A stretch of 64,000 nucleotides of DNA from Triglochin maritima (taxonomy: Eukaryota > Streptophyta > Magnoliopsida > Alismatales > Juncaginaceae), in NCBI GenBank assembly GCA_963682175.1, contig OY821770.1, forward strand, positions 14,786,501 to 14,850,500, given 5' to 3'. Below the pieces are notes generated by a model, which was given only the letters and a program-made list of their open reading frames with translations, was not told the origin of the DNA and made no database searches. The position numbers were made by a program, and so were the translations under genes. Positions 11,865 to 21,349 of the stretch are shown in pieces (within the stretch, counting starts at the first letter, position 1; every line of letters starts with the position of its first letter).

Positions 11865-12000
11865 CGCGACGCAGATTTTGTTTATTTTTGTGTTTTCGAT
11901 TTTATTCTGTTTATCTTGTGCGCGATCTAAGTATTTGGATTTGTGTTTCAGGAAACAACAGAGTGCGCGGAGAAATCCGGGCACATTTGGAGCTAAACGA

Positions 12001-12049
12001 GCGGCGAAATCGCCGCACCTAAAGAAGAACTTGCGGCGAATCCGCCGCA
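12001..12049 (+). repeat. Paired leader palindromes of element A
   Basis: GCGGCGAAATCGCCGC (12001-12016) and TGCGGCGAATCCGCCGCA (12032-12049) are near-perfect dyads 15 bp apart, about 140 bp after the primer site. They share the arm GCGGCG/CGCCGC with the U3 palindromes of the same element. Confidence 0.85.
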
Positions 12050-13127
12050 CACTTGGAGCTTCTGGGCTTCAAATTTTTCTGGGACGCGACTCATCTCTGG
12101 GTGAACGCGCAGAGCATCTGAAATTTCGAGAGCGGGCGGTGAACCCGACTGAGAATTGCATAAGGTAACCTTTGTTGCCTCTTTTCCTCGTAATTTCTAT
12201 TTTCAGAAAATTTCCGTTTCGTAGAACTGCATGTGTAGGGCAAAAATTCCATAAATTGCAATAATTCAACTCTGACCTAAAAATTGGCAAAATTAGAAAG
12301 GCCTTAGTGCATGCATCATCTATCATTTTGTATGCATTATTCTTGCTAAATTCTTGCAAATCAATTTCTGTTGAAGAGTGCTGGAGTCAATGTACGTATC
12401 GTGGTTTTCATCGATTGCATTTAAGCATATAATCTAATTTGCATACAACCTTGCAATTGCCCCAACTAAAGACCAATGTTTGACTATCTTTGCTAGATCT
12501 AAGTTAAACTATCTTAAGGGCAACTCCATAAGCAAAAATACGGTGGGGATTTCACCACCCTTCCGTAGCCCACAAATTACAATCCTAAAGTGTCACCCAA
12601 GCCTTAAATTAAAATCAATTAGACATTGACCCTTAAGGACTCGGACTCAATTAAGGAGAAGAATTGGTTTGACTTGCTATGACCTGAAGCCGATCGAATT
12701 TAATTTGGTGTCTAGAAAGTGTTTTTGTGTTGACGAAAGTCTTCCAAGCGAAGTGGTTGTCTAATTGGCACCGACTCTGTCGGAAGCGCCCCCACTAGCT
12801 ATACACGGTCTGGCCAAGTTGGTTTGATTAGTGAGGGAGGTGAATCAAGCAAATCAATTCGACTCAACCAGTTAGGAGTCGTCTAGATCTAAGTGACACT
12901 AGGTCTAGGATTGTTTGAACCGTGCTTGTTTGGGAAACCTCTGACCGACCTTCTTTTCTATCTTTAGAGTCAAGTTTCCCTTCTCTTCTGAGTCATCTTC
13001 TTCTCACCTACTTATACGTTCTAGTCTCCTCCCCTTTACATTCTCTATTAGCATTTTAGGGTCGAGTCGAGAACTTGTGCTTGCTTAGCCTCCTAAGGGT
13101 AAGAGTACTTGACTCAAGAGTGTTTTG
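12050..13127 (+). other. Element A leader
   Basis: About 1.1 kb of non-coding leader between the palindromes and the ORF, with several short open frames. Element B has an equivalent leader of similar length with recognisable blocks: TCTGAGTCATCTTCTTCTCA, and CTCCCCTTTACA just before the ORF. An intron cannot be excluded. Confidence 0.55.
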
Positions 13128-14612
13128 ATGGATGGTTACATGAGCAACCATCCATATCATTGTTGGGACCAGGACAATGCTTCCTGGTATTCTAAAACCA
13201 TGCGACCTGGGGTGGCTCAGACTAACACCCCATATGGTTGGGACAATCCGAATTGTATGACTGAGCAATCTTCATATTGGGGTAACATGAGAGAGGCACC
13301 GACTGCTAGACCACAATCTAGTTATGTTGGATCATATGCTGGTCAACGAACTGACACATTACAACAAACTTTTGCCTCCTTCATGCGTTGGGCTGACAAC
13401 ATGAGTGCACCGGTGGCTCCAGTAGCCGTACCGTGTGACTGTTGCGGGTTGAGTGATCATGTCATCAGGGAATGTCCTTATGTTCTCCCAGAGCCTGAGT
13501 ATAAGCATACCTTTTCCCAAAATGCTCGATATGACCATTACACATCCGCATATAACCCAAGAGTGATGGATTCATGGGGAAACAATTCATATCCAAATTC
13601 TTATACGTCATTTTCGCCCAAATATCCTTCTCCCGAATACCCAGAACTCTACCAACACCCCACTTCAAATCATTGGACTTATTCTCAGCCCACCAACACC
13701 CAACCTAAAAATGTCCCGAGTTCTGACTCGAACCTCATAGTTGACCACATACCTGATACCTTGGAACAAGCTTTCCATACGTTCATGACAACTACTCAAC
13801 AGTCCGTAGACAATATGGTATTACAATTGAGTCAAATGTCACAGCAATTAAGTGAGGAAAGTAACTTTTCGTGTCAACATGAGGATTCATCTTTTAGTAT
13901 TGAACCACCACCACATACACAAATTCAAAGCACAATCTTTCAAAGTCAAATTCCTAGTCGGTCTGAGGGACTTGGGATTTCAATTCACGATCACTTAGTG
14001 GAGGATTCGATTTATATTGAGAAAAACATGGACCAATTTCATTATGAGTCGGCACAGGATTGTGCCCTATCTTCTTGTCCCGTGGCCCTTGAGCCACATG
14101 ATTTTCATGTTGCATCTCTTAAGGACTCAACTCTGGTGGAGCAAGAGCTCCCTAGCACCCTCAATTTCAAACAACCTGGTGAGAGTCTGCCTCTCACCAT
14201 TGTTCCTGATCATCTTGGAAATGATGGAACATCAAACAACCACATAGCTCATGAGGGTATTAGAAGTGCCTTAGAAGATACCTTGGGTATGAGACCCACT
14301 TTTTGTTTGCCTGGTGAGTCGGACTTGCCTGACAAGGCTCTTGACCTCGCTCCGACGCACCAGCCAGTTGGTTGGAGAGTTTGGATTGATGATCATAACT
14401 TCAACACCGCAACGGGAGAAACTCCTCTTCCGTTGCCCCTTAATTCCCAAACTCTCGAGAGGTTCAAGCTCTTTCAGTTTGATCCGTTGAATGAGATGCC
14501 TTTGCGTCCAATTCATGAACCTCTCATTTCATCTAGCGCTTTTTGTGAAGGCGGCCCACACATGCATTTTCTGGCCCCACGTGGTGTCATGTTTCCTTTT
14601 CAGGTGCACTGA
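13128..14612 (+). CDS. Zinc-knuckle gag-like protein of element A
   Basis: An intact 494-residue frame starts at the ATG conserved with element B (MDGYM). The N-terminal part is rich in Trp, Tyr, Ser, Pro and Asn. A CX2CX4HX4C knuckle (CDCCGLSDHVIREC) stands at about residues 104-117. It is followed by a Tyr/Pro/Ser-rich, disordered-looking stretch and then a helix-prone segment (LEQAFHTFMTTTQQSVDNM, LSQMSQQLSEES). The C-terminal third is acidic. No capsid-like core, protease or polymerase motif was seen. In gag-only (TR-GAG-like) plant retrotransposons such proteins package the RNA while enzymes come from partner elements; that role is inferred here. Conservation with B over the full length supports a real protein. 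Confidence 0.82.
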   Translation: MDGYMSNHPYHCWDQDNASWYSKTMRPGVAQTNTPYGWDNPNCMTEQSSYWGNMREAPTARPQSSYVGSYAGQRTDTLQQTFASFMRWADNMSAPVAPVAVPCDCCGLSDHVIRECPYVLPEPEYKHTFSQNARYDHYTSAYNPRVMDSWGNNSYPNSYTSFSPKYPSPEYPELYQHPTSNHWTYSQPTNTQPKNVPSSDSNLIVDHIPDTLEQAFHTFMTTTQQSVDNMVLQLSQMSQQLSEESNFSCQHEDSSFSIEPPPHTQIQSTIFQSQIPSRSEGLGISIHDHLVEDSIYIEKNMDQFHYESAQDCALSSCPVALEPHDFHVASLKDSTLVEQELPSTLNFKQPGESLPLTIVPDHLGNDGTSNNHIAHEGIRSALEDTLGMRPTFCLPGESDLPDKALDLAPTHQPVGWRVWIDDHNFNTATGETPLPLPLNSQTLERFKLFQFDPLNEMPLRPIHEPLISSSAFCEGGPHMHFLAPRGVMFPFQVH

Positions 14613-15886
14613 CCCACTCTTGAAGTTTCAATTTGATGTCTCTTGACAAATGAAGATGGGAACTTATGTTTGTACATAGTTATATATGTATAACAATAAA
14701 TAAATAAATAAATATTCATTTGTTGTATTTATCCCTTCTCTAGCATCTCACAGGTTTTTGAGGGAATTCGGGTTTTTGTCCATCAACAGAGCCATGAACT
14801 TTCCTTTGTACTTCACGTTGGTGAGATCTTTCCTTTTTCATGCATAAATCCATGTAGTATCTTGCTCACATTCATTGAGGACAATGCATGATTTAGGTGT
14901 GGGGGGGTGTTTATGTATATATCTATCTATATATCTGTTCTTTTATTTCTAAAAAAAAAATAATTCAATGTTTCATGACATAGCTTAAGATTGAACTGCC
15001 AGAACCCGTGTACAAATTGCATTGAGTTTTTGTTCCTTATTATATAGTTCTGATTGTAGAAATTATGACATAAATCTAAGTTCCAAAGAAATAACTCATT
15101 GCCCTTTAAGACATGTATGCACTTAAATTCGATGAATCAAATCTTTGAAGTGGTTGATAAAAAGCAGAGGTTGAGGAAAATATACCGGGAAGTGTGGACT
15201 TCTAATAGCAATTAAGCCTTGAGGAAAATAAAATAAAGGAATAAAGTGAGGAAACACATTTTGCAAAATGACTACAAAAGCCCAAGCCTTTGAGTCACTG
15301 GTCCGTAGGGGTATCTTGAAACCCGGTAACTTGAGTCTACCAGCTCGGGATTATCGACCAAACTCGCTATACGAATGCAAAAATGGTAGAAGTGTCAAAA
15401 AGCAAATGTGTTGAATCACGGAAGAAGAAAAAAAATACTCAAGGCCCAAAGCTAAAAAAATGATCCATGTCATGGTTAATCCGAATGATACTTCACCACC
15501 AGACGAGGCGTGCAAAATAATTTAAGTGATATCATGTGTAGAAGGGTTAGTGGTGTGAATGTTGGAGGAACAAAGACCAAGTCATATTTTTAATGAGTTA
15601 GATTCATATAATGAGCATACAAGAACTCGAAGTGAGATGTATAAGGTTGAGGTGGAGATATTAAGAGCTATTAATGGAATGTTGATTTAAGACTTTGTGG
15701 GTGTGTCAACTGAAAACCCTCACGAGACAAAACTCGTCCTCTAAGGAAACTAGGAGGTTTAAAGGCTTGTTGCACATGCTAAGTGCAACCGTGATTCCTA
15801 CGAAAATGAGTTAGGATTTCCCTGTTTTTATTTTTCTTATTTTCTGTTTTGCTAGGGACTAGCAAAATCTAGGTGTGGGGGTATTT
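14613..15886 (+). other. Element A 3' non-coding region with two G-rich tracts
   Basis: This region is conserved with element B: TTGACAAATGAAGATGGGAA after the stop, an AATA microsatellite at 14690-14715, an internal G tract AGGTGTGGGGGGGTGT (14895-14910), and a terminal polypurine tract AGGTGTGGGGGTATT (15872-15886) touching the LTR. No coding frame is shared between the two elements here. Confidence 0.7.
15872..15886 (+). promoter_or_regulatory. Polypurine tract of element A
   Basis: AGGTGTGGGGGTATT abuts the 3' LTR. Element B has the identical 15 bases at 41709-41723, which supports its use as the plus-strand primer. Confidence 0.8.
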
Positions 15887-17108
15887 GATGCATTGCATAC
15901 ATTGCATCATATGTCTTTCATTTAGATTGCTTTTATATCAATAAATGCTACTAAGGTATGTGTTTAATCTTATTTACAGAATACAGGGACCTGAATGCAA
16001 TTTACCCACATCCCGAGCATAAACGCGTGCAAAAGACTCATTTCTATCATAAAGACCAAGCTCAAGATTATCGGGTTTCAAATTGAAATGTATCTAAGCA
16101 TAAAAGCATTCAAGTCCTAATTGCAAAAAGAACAAGGACTTAAGCACAAAAGTAGCCGGGGACTTAATTGCAAAAGGACAAGGACCTAATTGCAAATCAG
16201 GAGTAGCTTTTATCATCTTGGAGAAAATCTAAAGAAAAATCAATGTAGATCTTCAAATATATAAAAGAATTAATCCGGAGCTCAAAAGAATGGAAAGAAT
16301 CAATCCAGACGCGTAAAGGAGGATCAAATCATACCATAAACATTCAACCAAAATCTGGACCAAATCAGAGCATGATGTGCGGCGATTCCGCCGCATATCA
16401 CACATACCATGCGGCGATTCCGCCGCCCCCTAGTCGATCCGTGTGCTCCAATTTTGTCCAGTCGTGTCTGGACACGTGTACTCTCCAATTCTATACTTAG
16501 GTCTCTTGTAACAACTATAAATAGCCCCGAGAACGATGTTAGAAGGGTCATTGGCCTTAGACCTAGTTTTTAGTTGTTGTTTTTATTTGTCTTTATTTTA
16601 GTAATAAAATTTTGTCTTTTATTTCTTGTTTTTACTTTTCTTTTGTAATGCCTCTAGGATCCCTTCTTCCTCCCTCCATGAGTTTCTAACTCTTTCCAAA
16701 GGGTGGAGGTGACGGATTTAGGGTGAAGAGAAGATGAATGAATGTTATTATTTTAAGTTCGTGATTAGTATATTTTGATTACTTGAGTTTATGTTAAATC
16801 ATTTATCATGTAATGCTTCATAACTAACATGATTTATTATAAGTTTCTGAATTCTCTAATCTAAACCCTAAATCTAAACCTCCGCCCGACGGAATTCACC
16901 TCTTTGTTCTTGTTTAATTTTAATTGTTCTTGTTCTTGATTTAGATAATTAAAACCCAAAAATCTTAAAACCCAATTATTTCTTCTCTCCTTCTTCCCCG
17001 TAATCGAAATCACACTAATAACAGAATCTCTCCCTCCTTGTGTTCGACCCGTATTTGCCACGTCTTCATTGACGTCGTGCACTTGCGGTATAAATTTAAC
17101 TCCCATCA
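15887..17108 (+). repeat. Element A, second LTR
   Basis: The same length (1222 bp) and ends as the left LTR. The palindromes are at 16378-16395 and 16411-16426. It is followed not by host DNA but by another primer site and leader. Confidence 0.92.
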
Positions 17109-17528
17109 AGTTTTTGGCGTCGTTGCCGGGGACGCGACGCAGATTTTGTTTATTTTTGTGTTTTCGATTTTATTCTGTTTATCTTGTGCGCGATCTAAGT
17201 ATTTGGATTTGTGTTTCAGGAAACAACAGAGTGCGCGGAGAAATCCGGGCACATTTGGAGCTAAACGATTGGCGAAATCGCCGCACCTAAAGAAGAACTT
17301 GCGGCGAATCCGCCGCACACTTGGAGCTTCTAGGCTTCAAATTTTTCTGGGACGCGACTCATCTCTGGGTGAACGCGCAGAGTATCTGAAATTTCGAGAG
17401 CGGGCGGTGAACCCGACTGAGCATTGCATAAGGTAACCTTTGTTGCCTCTTTTCCTCGTAATTTCTATTTTCAGAAAATTTCCTTTTCGTAGAACTGTAT
17501 GTGTAGGGCAAAAATTCCATAAATTGCA
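17109..17528 (+). repeat. Second, truncated copy of the element A primer site and leader
   Basis: Matches 11841-12260 nearly base for base, then stops abruptly after AAATTGCA. It includes a primer site at 17115-17132 and the second leader palindrome at 17300-17317; the first palindrome is damaged (TTGGCGAAATCGCCGC). Ulp1-gene sequence resumes directly. Confidence 0.9.
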
Positions 17529-19795
17529 CAGTTTATTTGAGGCTAGAGGATCAAACCAATATGCAGTATTCGTACTAGGAACCAAAACGGCCAATATCCA
17601 ATGATCATTGTAATCAATCATGTTAAACAACTTTATTAATACCCTAAAACTAATATAAGAAGTAATATAAAATATAATGAAATATTTACGCCTCCCAATA
17701 TGGTGCTAGAAAAAAAATCTTCTCGTTTTCACGCATAATCTAAGCAATCTTTTGCAGTCTATTGGCATCGCTTGAATTGCCTTGAAACATGAATATTTTA
17801 GGGCACAAATAACCAATTTGTTTCTTATACGACAACTTGTAGTGAAGCCTATTCAAGAAGAGATATATCATAAGTAATATCAAAAGAATTCGTAATTATA
17901 ATTTTTTATATAAAAAAGGACAAAATGACTTATTTTAATTGAACTTTGATGATTGTTATACACAACTTTTTCATCCTCAAAAATTGCATGACATCATTTA
18001 TTATGACATACAACTTAGATTTGAAGCCATCGTCGTTCATTTTTCCTACAATGTCTTTATTCATCACACTTTCAACAAAAGAATCTTCACTCTTATGTTG
18101 TATGAAATTGTATAACATTTGACAATTCAGAGGAAATTGTCTCTCGTCAACAACAATTTCAGTATCAGATTGCTTGGATGTCGGACCTTAAACCTTTTGA
18201 AATTAATTTTTATTATTATTAGAACTCCTTTACATGATTACTATATATCAACCATTTAGGCAATTATTAAATTTAAAGTTGATACCTTTACAGTCGTATT
18301 TATTTTAATTAATGAACGAGGTCATTGCAACACCCATCCTTCAGCGTCGTCCACCGTTTGAACTTCATATTTAGGGATCGGTAGGAGTGCATCACCACAG
18401 ACATATTTATTCAAAGTCACCTTCAAATTCTTGGATTCAATTTGTTGACCATGATGCAACTTTAGTGTGTACGCCTTCCCATATGCTACAAGTCGAATAT
18501 TCGAATCATTCACAAAGAGTTCACATTGGGCTCTATCTTATAAATTTCAAAACAAAATTTATCACATGTACTGCAATGCAAAACGAAAAATAAATATTTA
18601 TAATTTGTAATTTTACCTCAAAATTGTCAAGTGTGTCCTACTCAGATACTTCTTGGGGGAACACCTCCCTAGGTTGTACACTAGAAGCAATACAGGGTGT
18701 TGGTACATTTGTGGCAGTATCGGTGGAAACTCCAAGGTGTTTATACAAACTCTTTACCAGGTTTTCTAGGCGATGGATCTTCTCGTCGCATATCACGTGA
18801 TCAACTTGGGAATGGTTTCGTGAGGATGATGATGAACCAATATACTGACATAGTCCTATTTGACTACCTACACTGCGTATTCGCCCAGGATGCTCATGCT
18901 GACCCAAGGTTGTGGACAATATATCATTTCTTCCATCTGAAACAAATTCTCCTTCGGAAGCTTTTATTGAAAGTTCATCCTATACACAATTAATTGTAAA
19001 ACTTATTATTAATTAATAACCACATACGTACACAAAGCAAAAAAATGAAAGTTAACTGACAATCTTGGAGGCAACTAGTTCAGACTCATCGTTAATGTAG
19101 CTGCCTACCAGAGTAATACGCGCTCGATTCTACTTTTCTTGTCTAGATATCGGAGATGGAGGCGACAAATTACTTGCCTGCTCTTCACTCATACCAGCTT
19201 CAACATCTTCTTCTTCTTTTTGGAATTTTTTTCCGTCATCATATCTTCCTCAAGTTTGTGGTAACCCCCTTTGGACAATCTATGTTGAAACTTGTTACTA
19301 GATTGTCGTTTCTTATTATGCTTTCGTATTTCCTGAAAAAGAATACAATGGATTAATTATCAAAATAAAAATTATAAATTCTACGTATAAAAAATTGAGT
19401 ATATAATACCATAAATTCTGGAGAAAGTCTGGTTCTTTTGAACTCAGCCCATGTTATCACTAAAATGAAACTATAAGTAGCACAAGGGTCACGATCCTTA
19501 TATTGCCCAAAGATAAACATGTACGTGAGTCTTGTTTTAAAGTCTTTCCCCGGTTACCAACATATGAAATCCACTTCTTCTTCAACGCTTTAGTGGATTG
19601 AAAAATGAATTTGTCCTACAACCAAAAAAATGTAAATTAGAATCAATAAGTGGGGAAATTATAAATAAAAATAATAAACAAAGACATACCATCATATCCT
19701 CCCAAATTTGTTCTTTTAGAGAAGAATCGACTTGTGACCAAGGAAAGAGGAATGCTCTGGTCGGCGAGACGAAGGGTTTTGTGTTTCTCGAATCT
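17529..19795 (-). pseudogene. CACTA TNPA/Ulp1-type gene, broken
   Basis: Minus-strand exon-like pieces appear in order. KEQIWEDM is near 19720 and KKKWISYVGNRGKDFKTRL near 19560. EHPGRIRSVG plus a coiled-coil stretch is at 18919-18638. The DUF8039-like VAYGKAYTLKLHHGQ and GDALLPIPKYEVQTV are at 18513-18322. NDHWILAVLVPS and YWFDPL, the His and Asp part of an Ulp1 cysteine protease, are at 17610-17540. The catalytic-Cys part is missing, cut off by element A at 17529. A TGG-to-TGA-type stop interrupts the DUF8039 region (WVLQ*PRSLI). N-terminal exons are also missing next to the subterminal repeats. In intact elements this second protein accompanies TNP2; its protease role is not settled. Confidence 0.8.
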
Positions 19796-19811
19796 TGGGT
19801 TTGAGATTATG

Positions 19812-20195
19812 AAAACCCTACCACATCGGAGTAATTATTCAGCGACGTGGTAGGGTTACACTACCATGTCAGATTAGTTATTCGCCGACGTGGTAGGGTT
19901 ACACTACCATGTCGGATTAGTTATTCGCTAACGTCATAGGGTGCCCTACCATGTCGGTCTACATGGCCAACGTGGTAGGATATGAATTATTTAAAAAAAT
20001 CATAAATGAACCCTTCCACGTCGGTCTGTGTAAACACCGACGTGGAAGACCCCCTACCACATCGTATTCTATGATCGACGTGGTAGGATGTTGGAATATG
20101 GATCCTTCCACGTCGGGCTGTTAATAGCCTACGTGGTAAACTCTCTGCCATGTCAGTTTCGTAATGTCCGAAGTGCTAGGGTCGATGACTCGATG
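19812..20195. repeat. CACTA-1 right subterminal repeat array
   Basis: Dense alternating copies of CGACGTGGTAGG and CCTACCATGTCGG-type units, at least a dozen, arranged as facing pairs. They lie directly inside the right terminus and match the left array in motif. Confidence 0.82.
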
Positions 20196-20204
20196 TGGTA
20201 GTCT

Positions 20205-20219
20205 GACTTTCCAACAGTG
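20205..20219 (-). repeat. CACTA-1 right terminal inverted repeat
   Basis: Reads CACTGTTGGAAAGTC on the minus strand. The GAA target duplication follows at 20220-20222. Confidence 0.8.
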
Positions 20220-20222
20220 GAA

Positions 20223-20473
20223 ACTAAACCCTCATTTAACCCCCCACCTCATGTTACTTGCAATACAAGACCACAAAACCTTATAGTTCAAGTCATCAAT
20301 AACTGAAACCTTACCAACCTCTTGGAATTTCTAATGAAATACCCTACCCATCCTATTGACCCATTTGCCACCTCTAAAAATATGTAAGGTGTAGTGTTGT
20401 GGAGGCACTTTGCTGCAAAAATATAATAAAAACAAAATCTTCTTTAACACAAATCATTCATAAGGTGTAGTAT
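20223..20473. other. Spacer between the two CACTA elements
   Basis: About 250 bp, the original right flank of CACTA-1 and left flank of CACTA-2. No recognised gene. Confidence 0.45.
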
Positions 20474-20840
20474 CACTAGTACATAATAGGGAATATACGT
20501 CAAATATGTGGCTTCTATACGTCGATTATTGGCGTTCCATAAGCCGATGTCTATCTATGTGTCGTCTATACCTAGGCATTTGTCACCAAAGGCCGACGTC
20601 TATTCTAAGGAAATACACATCGGTTATCCCCACAATCAACGTTTATTATAGGGGAATATGTGTTGGTTATCCTCACAGTCACTGTCTATTCTAAGGGAAT
20701 ACACGTCAGTTATCCTAATAGTTGACGTCTATTCGAAGGGAATACGCGTCGGTTATGCCGCAACCGACGTCTATTCTAGGTGAATACACGTCGTCCAACA
20801 GAACTAGTGATAATGCTCACAACCGACGTCTATACCTTTC
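20474..20840. repeat. CACTA-2 terminus and subterminal repeats
   Basis: The terminus CACTAGTACATAATAGGG is followed by about ten imperfect units built on GAATACACGTCGGTTATCC and the complementary-type ACCGACGTCTATTC. This gives alternating orientations spaced about 40-50 bp. Confidence 0.8.
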
Positions 20841-21349
20841 CCAAATTACAAAAAAATAAATGTTGAAGCAATCAACATCATCATCCTAAACAACAACAAA
20901 TTCATCCTGCACAAATTTCATTCACAATCATTCATCATGCACGATCATACACAAATTCAATTAATTTTATTCACCCACATTTATATTTTACAAATTCGTA
21001 AACACAATCAATCATTCACTAAGATGTGGTTCAATAACAAAGAATGTGGTTCAATAACAATCATATTAAAATAAAAATTGTAGTCAAATAATGTTAGTTC
21101 AATAACATGTTGGTAATAGAAAGAATGTGGTTCAATAAAATTACAGTCATTACATTAGAACTTGTTAGTTCAACAACATATTGCCAATAAAGTAGCGATC
21201 CCATCGCTCAAGACTATCATCGAGCTCGTGTTGCGAATAGGAATCACTATTCTTTTCAAAGACCTATAAAAATACAAGTACACAATATAAATATGTAAAT
21301 AATAAAACTATAATTATACCACTTAAAATGATCTATATTACCTCAAATA
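20841..21349. other. CACTA-2 3' untranslated region
   Basis: AT-rich DNA with a local duplication (AAGATGTGGTTCAATAACAA / AGAATGTGGTTCAATAACAA near 21020-21055). No coding frame. Confidence 0.45.

Larger units (their letters stand above)
10619..17528 (+). mobile_element. Gag-only Ty3/gypsy-like element A with LTR-internal-LTR-partial internal structure
   Basis: Two 1222-bp LTRs (10619-11840 and 15887-17108) bear TGATG...CATCA ends and differ at roughly a dozen positions by eye. A tRNA-Asp-type primer site follows each LTR. The internal region has one zinc-knuckle ORF, no protease, RT, RNase H or integrase, and a terminal polypurine tract at 15872-15886. After the second LTR the primer site and leader are repeated for another 420 bp, stopping at 17528 inside the Ulp1 gene. 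The assembly therefore resembles a tandem or recombined pair that lost its right end. No target duplication is visible. Confidence 0.88.
5470..20219 (-). mobile_element. CACTA/En-Spm element (CACTA-1) with nested insertions
   Basis: The left terminus reads CACTGCTGGAAAAAAAGACT and the right terminus ends ACTTTCCAACAGTG, so the ends are inverted CACTG...CAGTG repeats. GAA duplications flank both. Both ends hold arrays of ACGTGGTAGG and its complement, as expected of subterminal transposase-binding repeats. Inside are minus-strand TNP2 and TNPA/Ulp1 pseudogenes, a reversed LTR fragment, a tandem array of the same motif and the LTR element A. The gene order on the minus strand is Ulp1-type first and TNP2 second, opposite to CACTA-2. 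A merger of two deletion derivatives is possible. Confidence 0.75.

Noticed and set aside
11770..12168. 132-residue frame repeated at 17038-17436
   Set aside because: It spans the LTR end, primer site and leader palindromes of element A. It repeats because the DNA is repeated, and it is not kept in element B.
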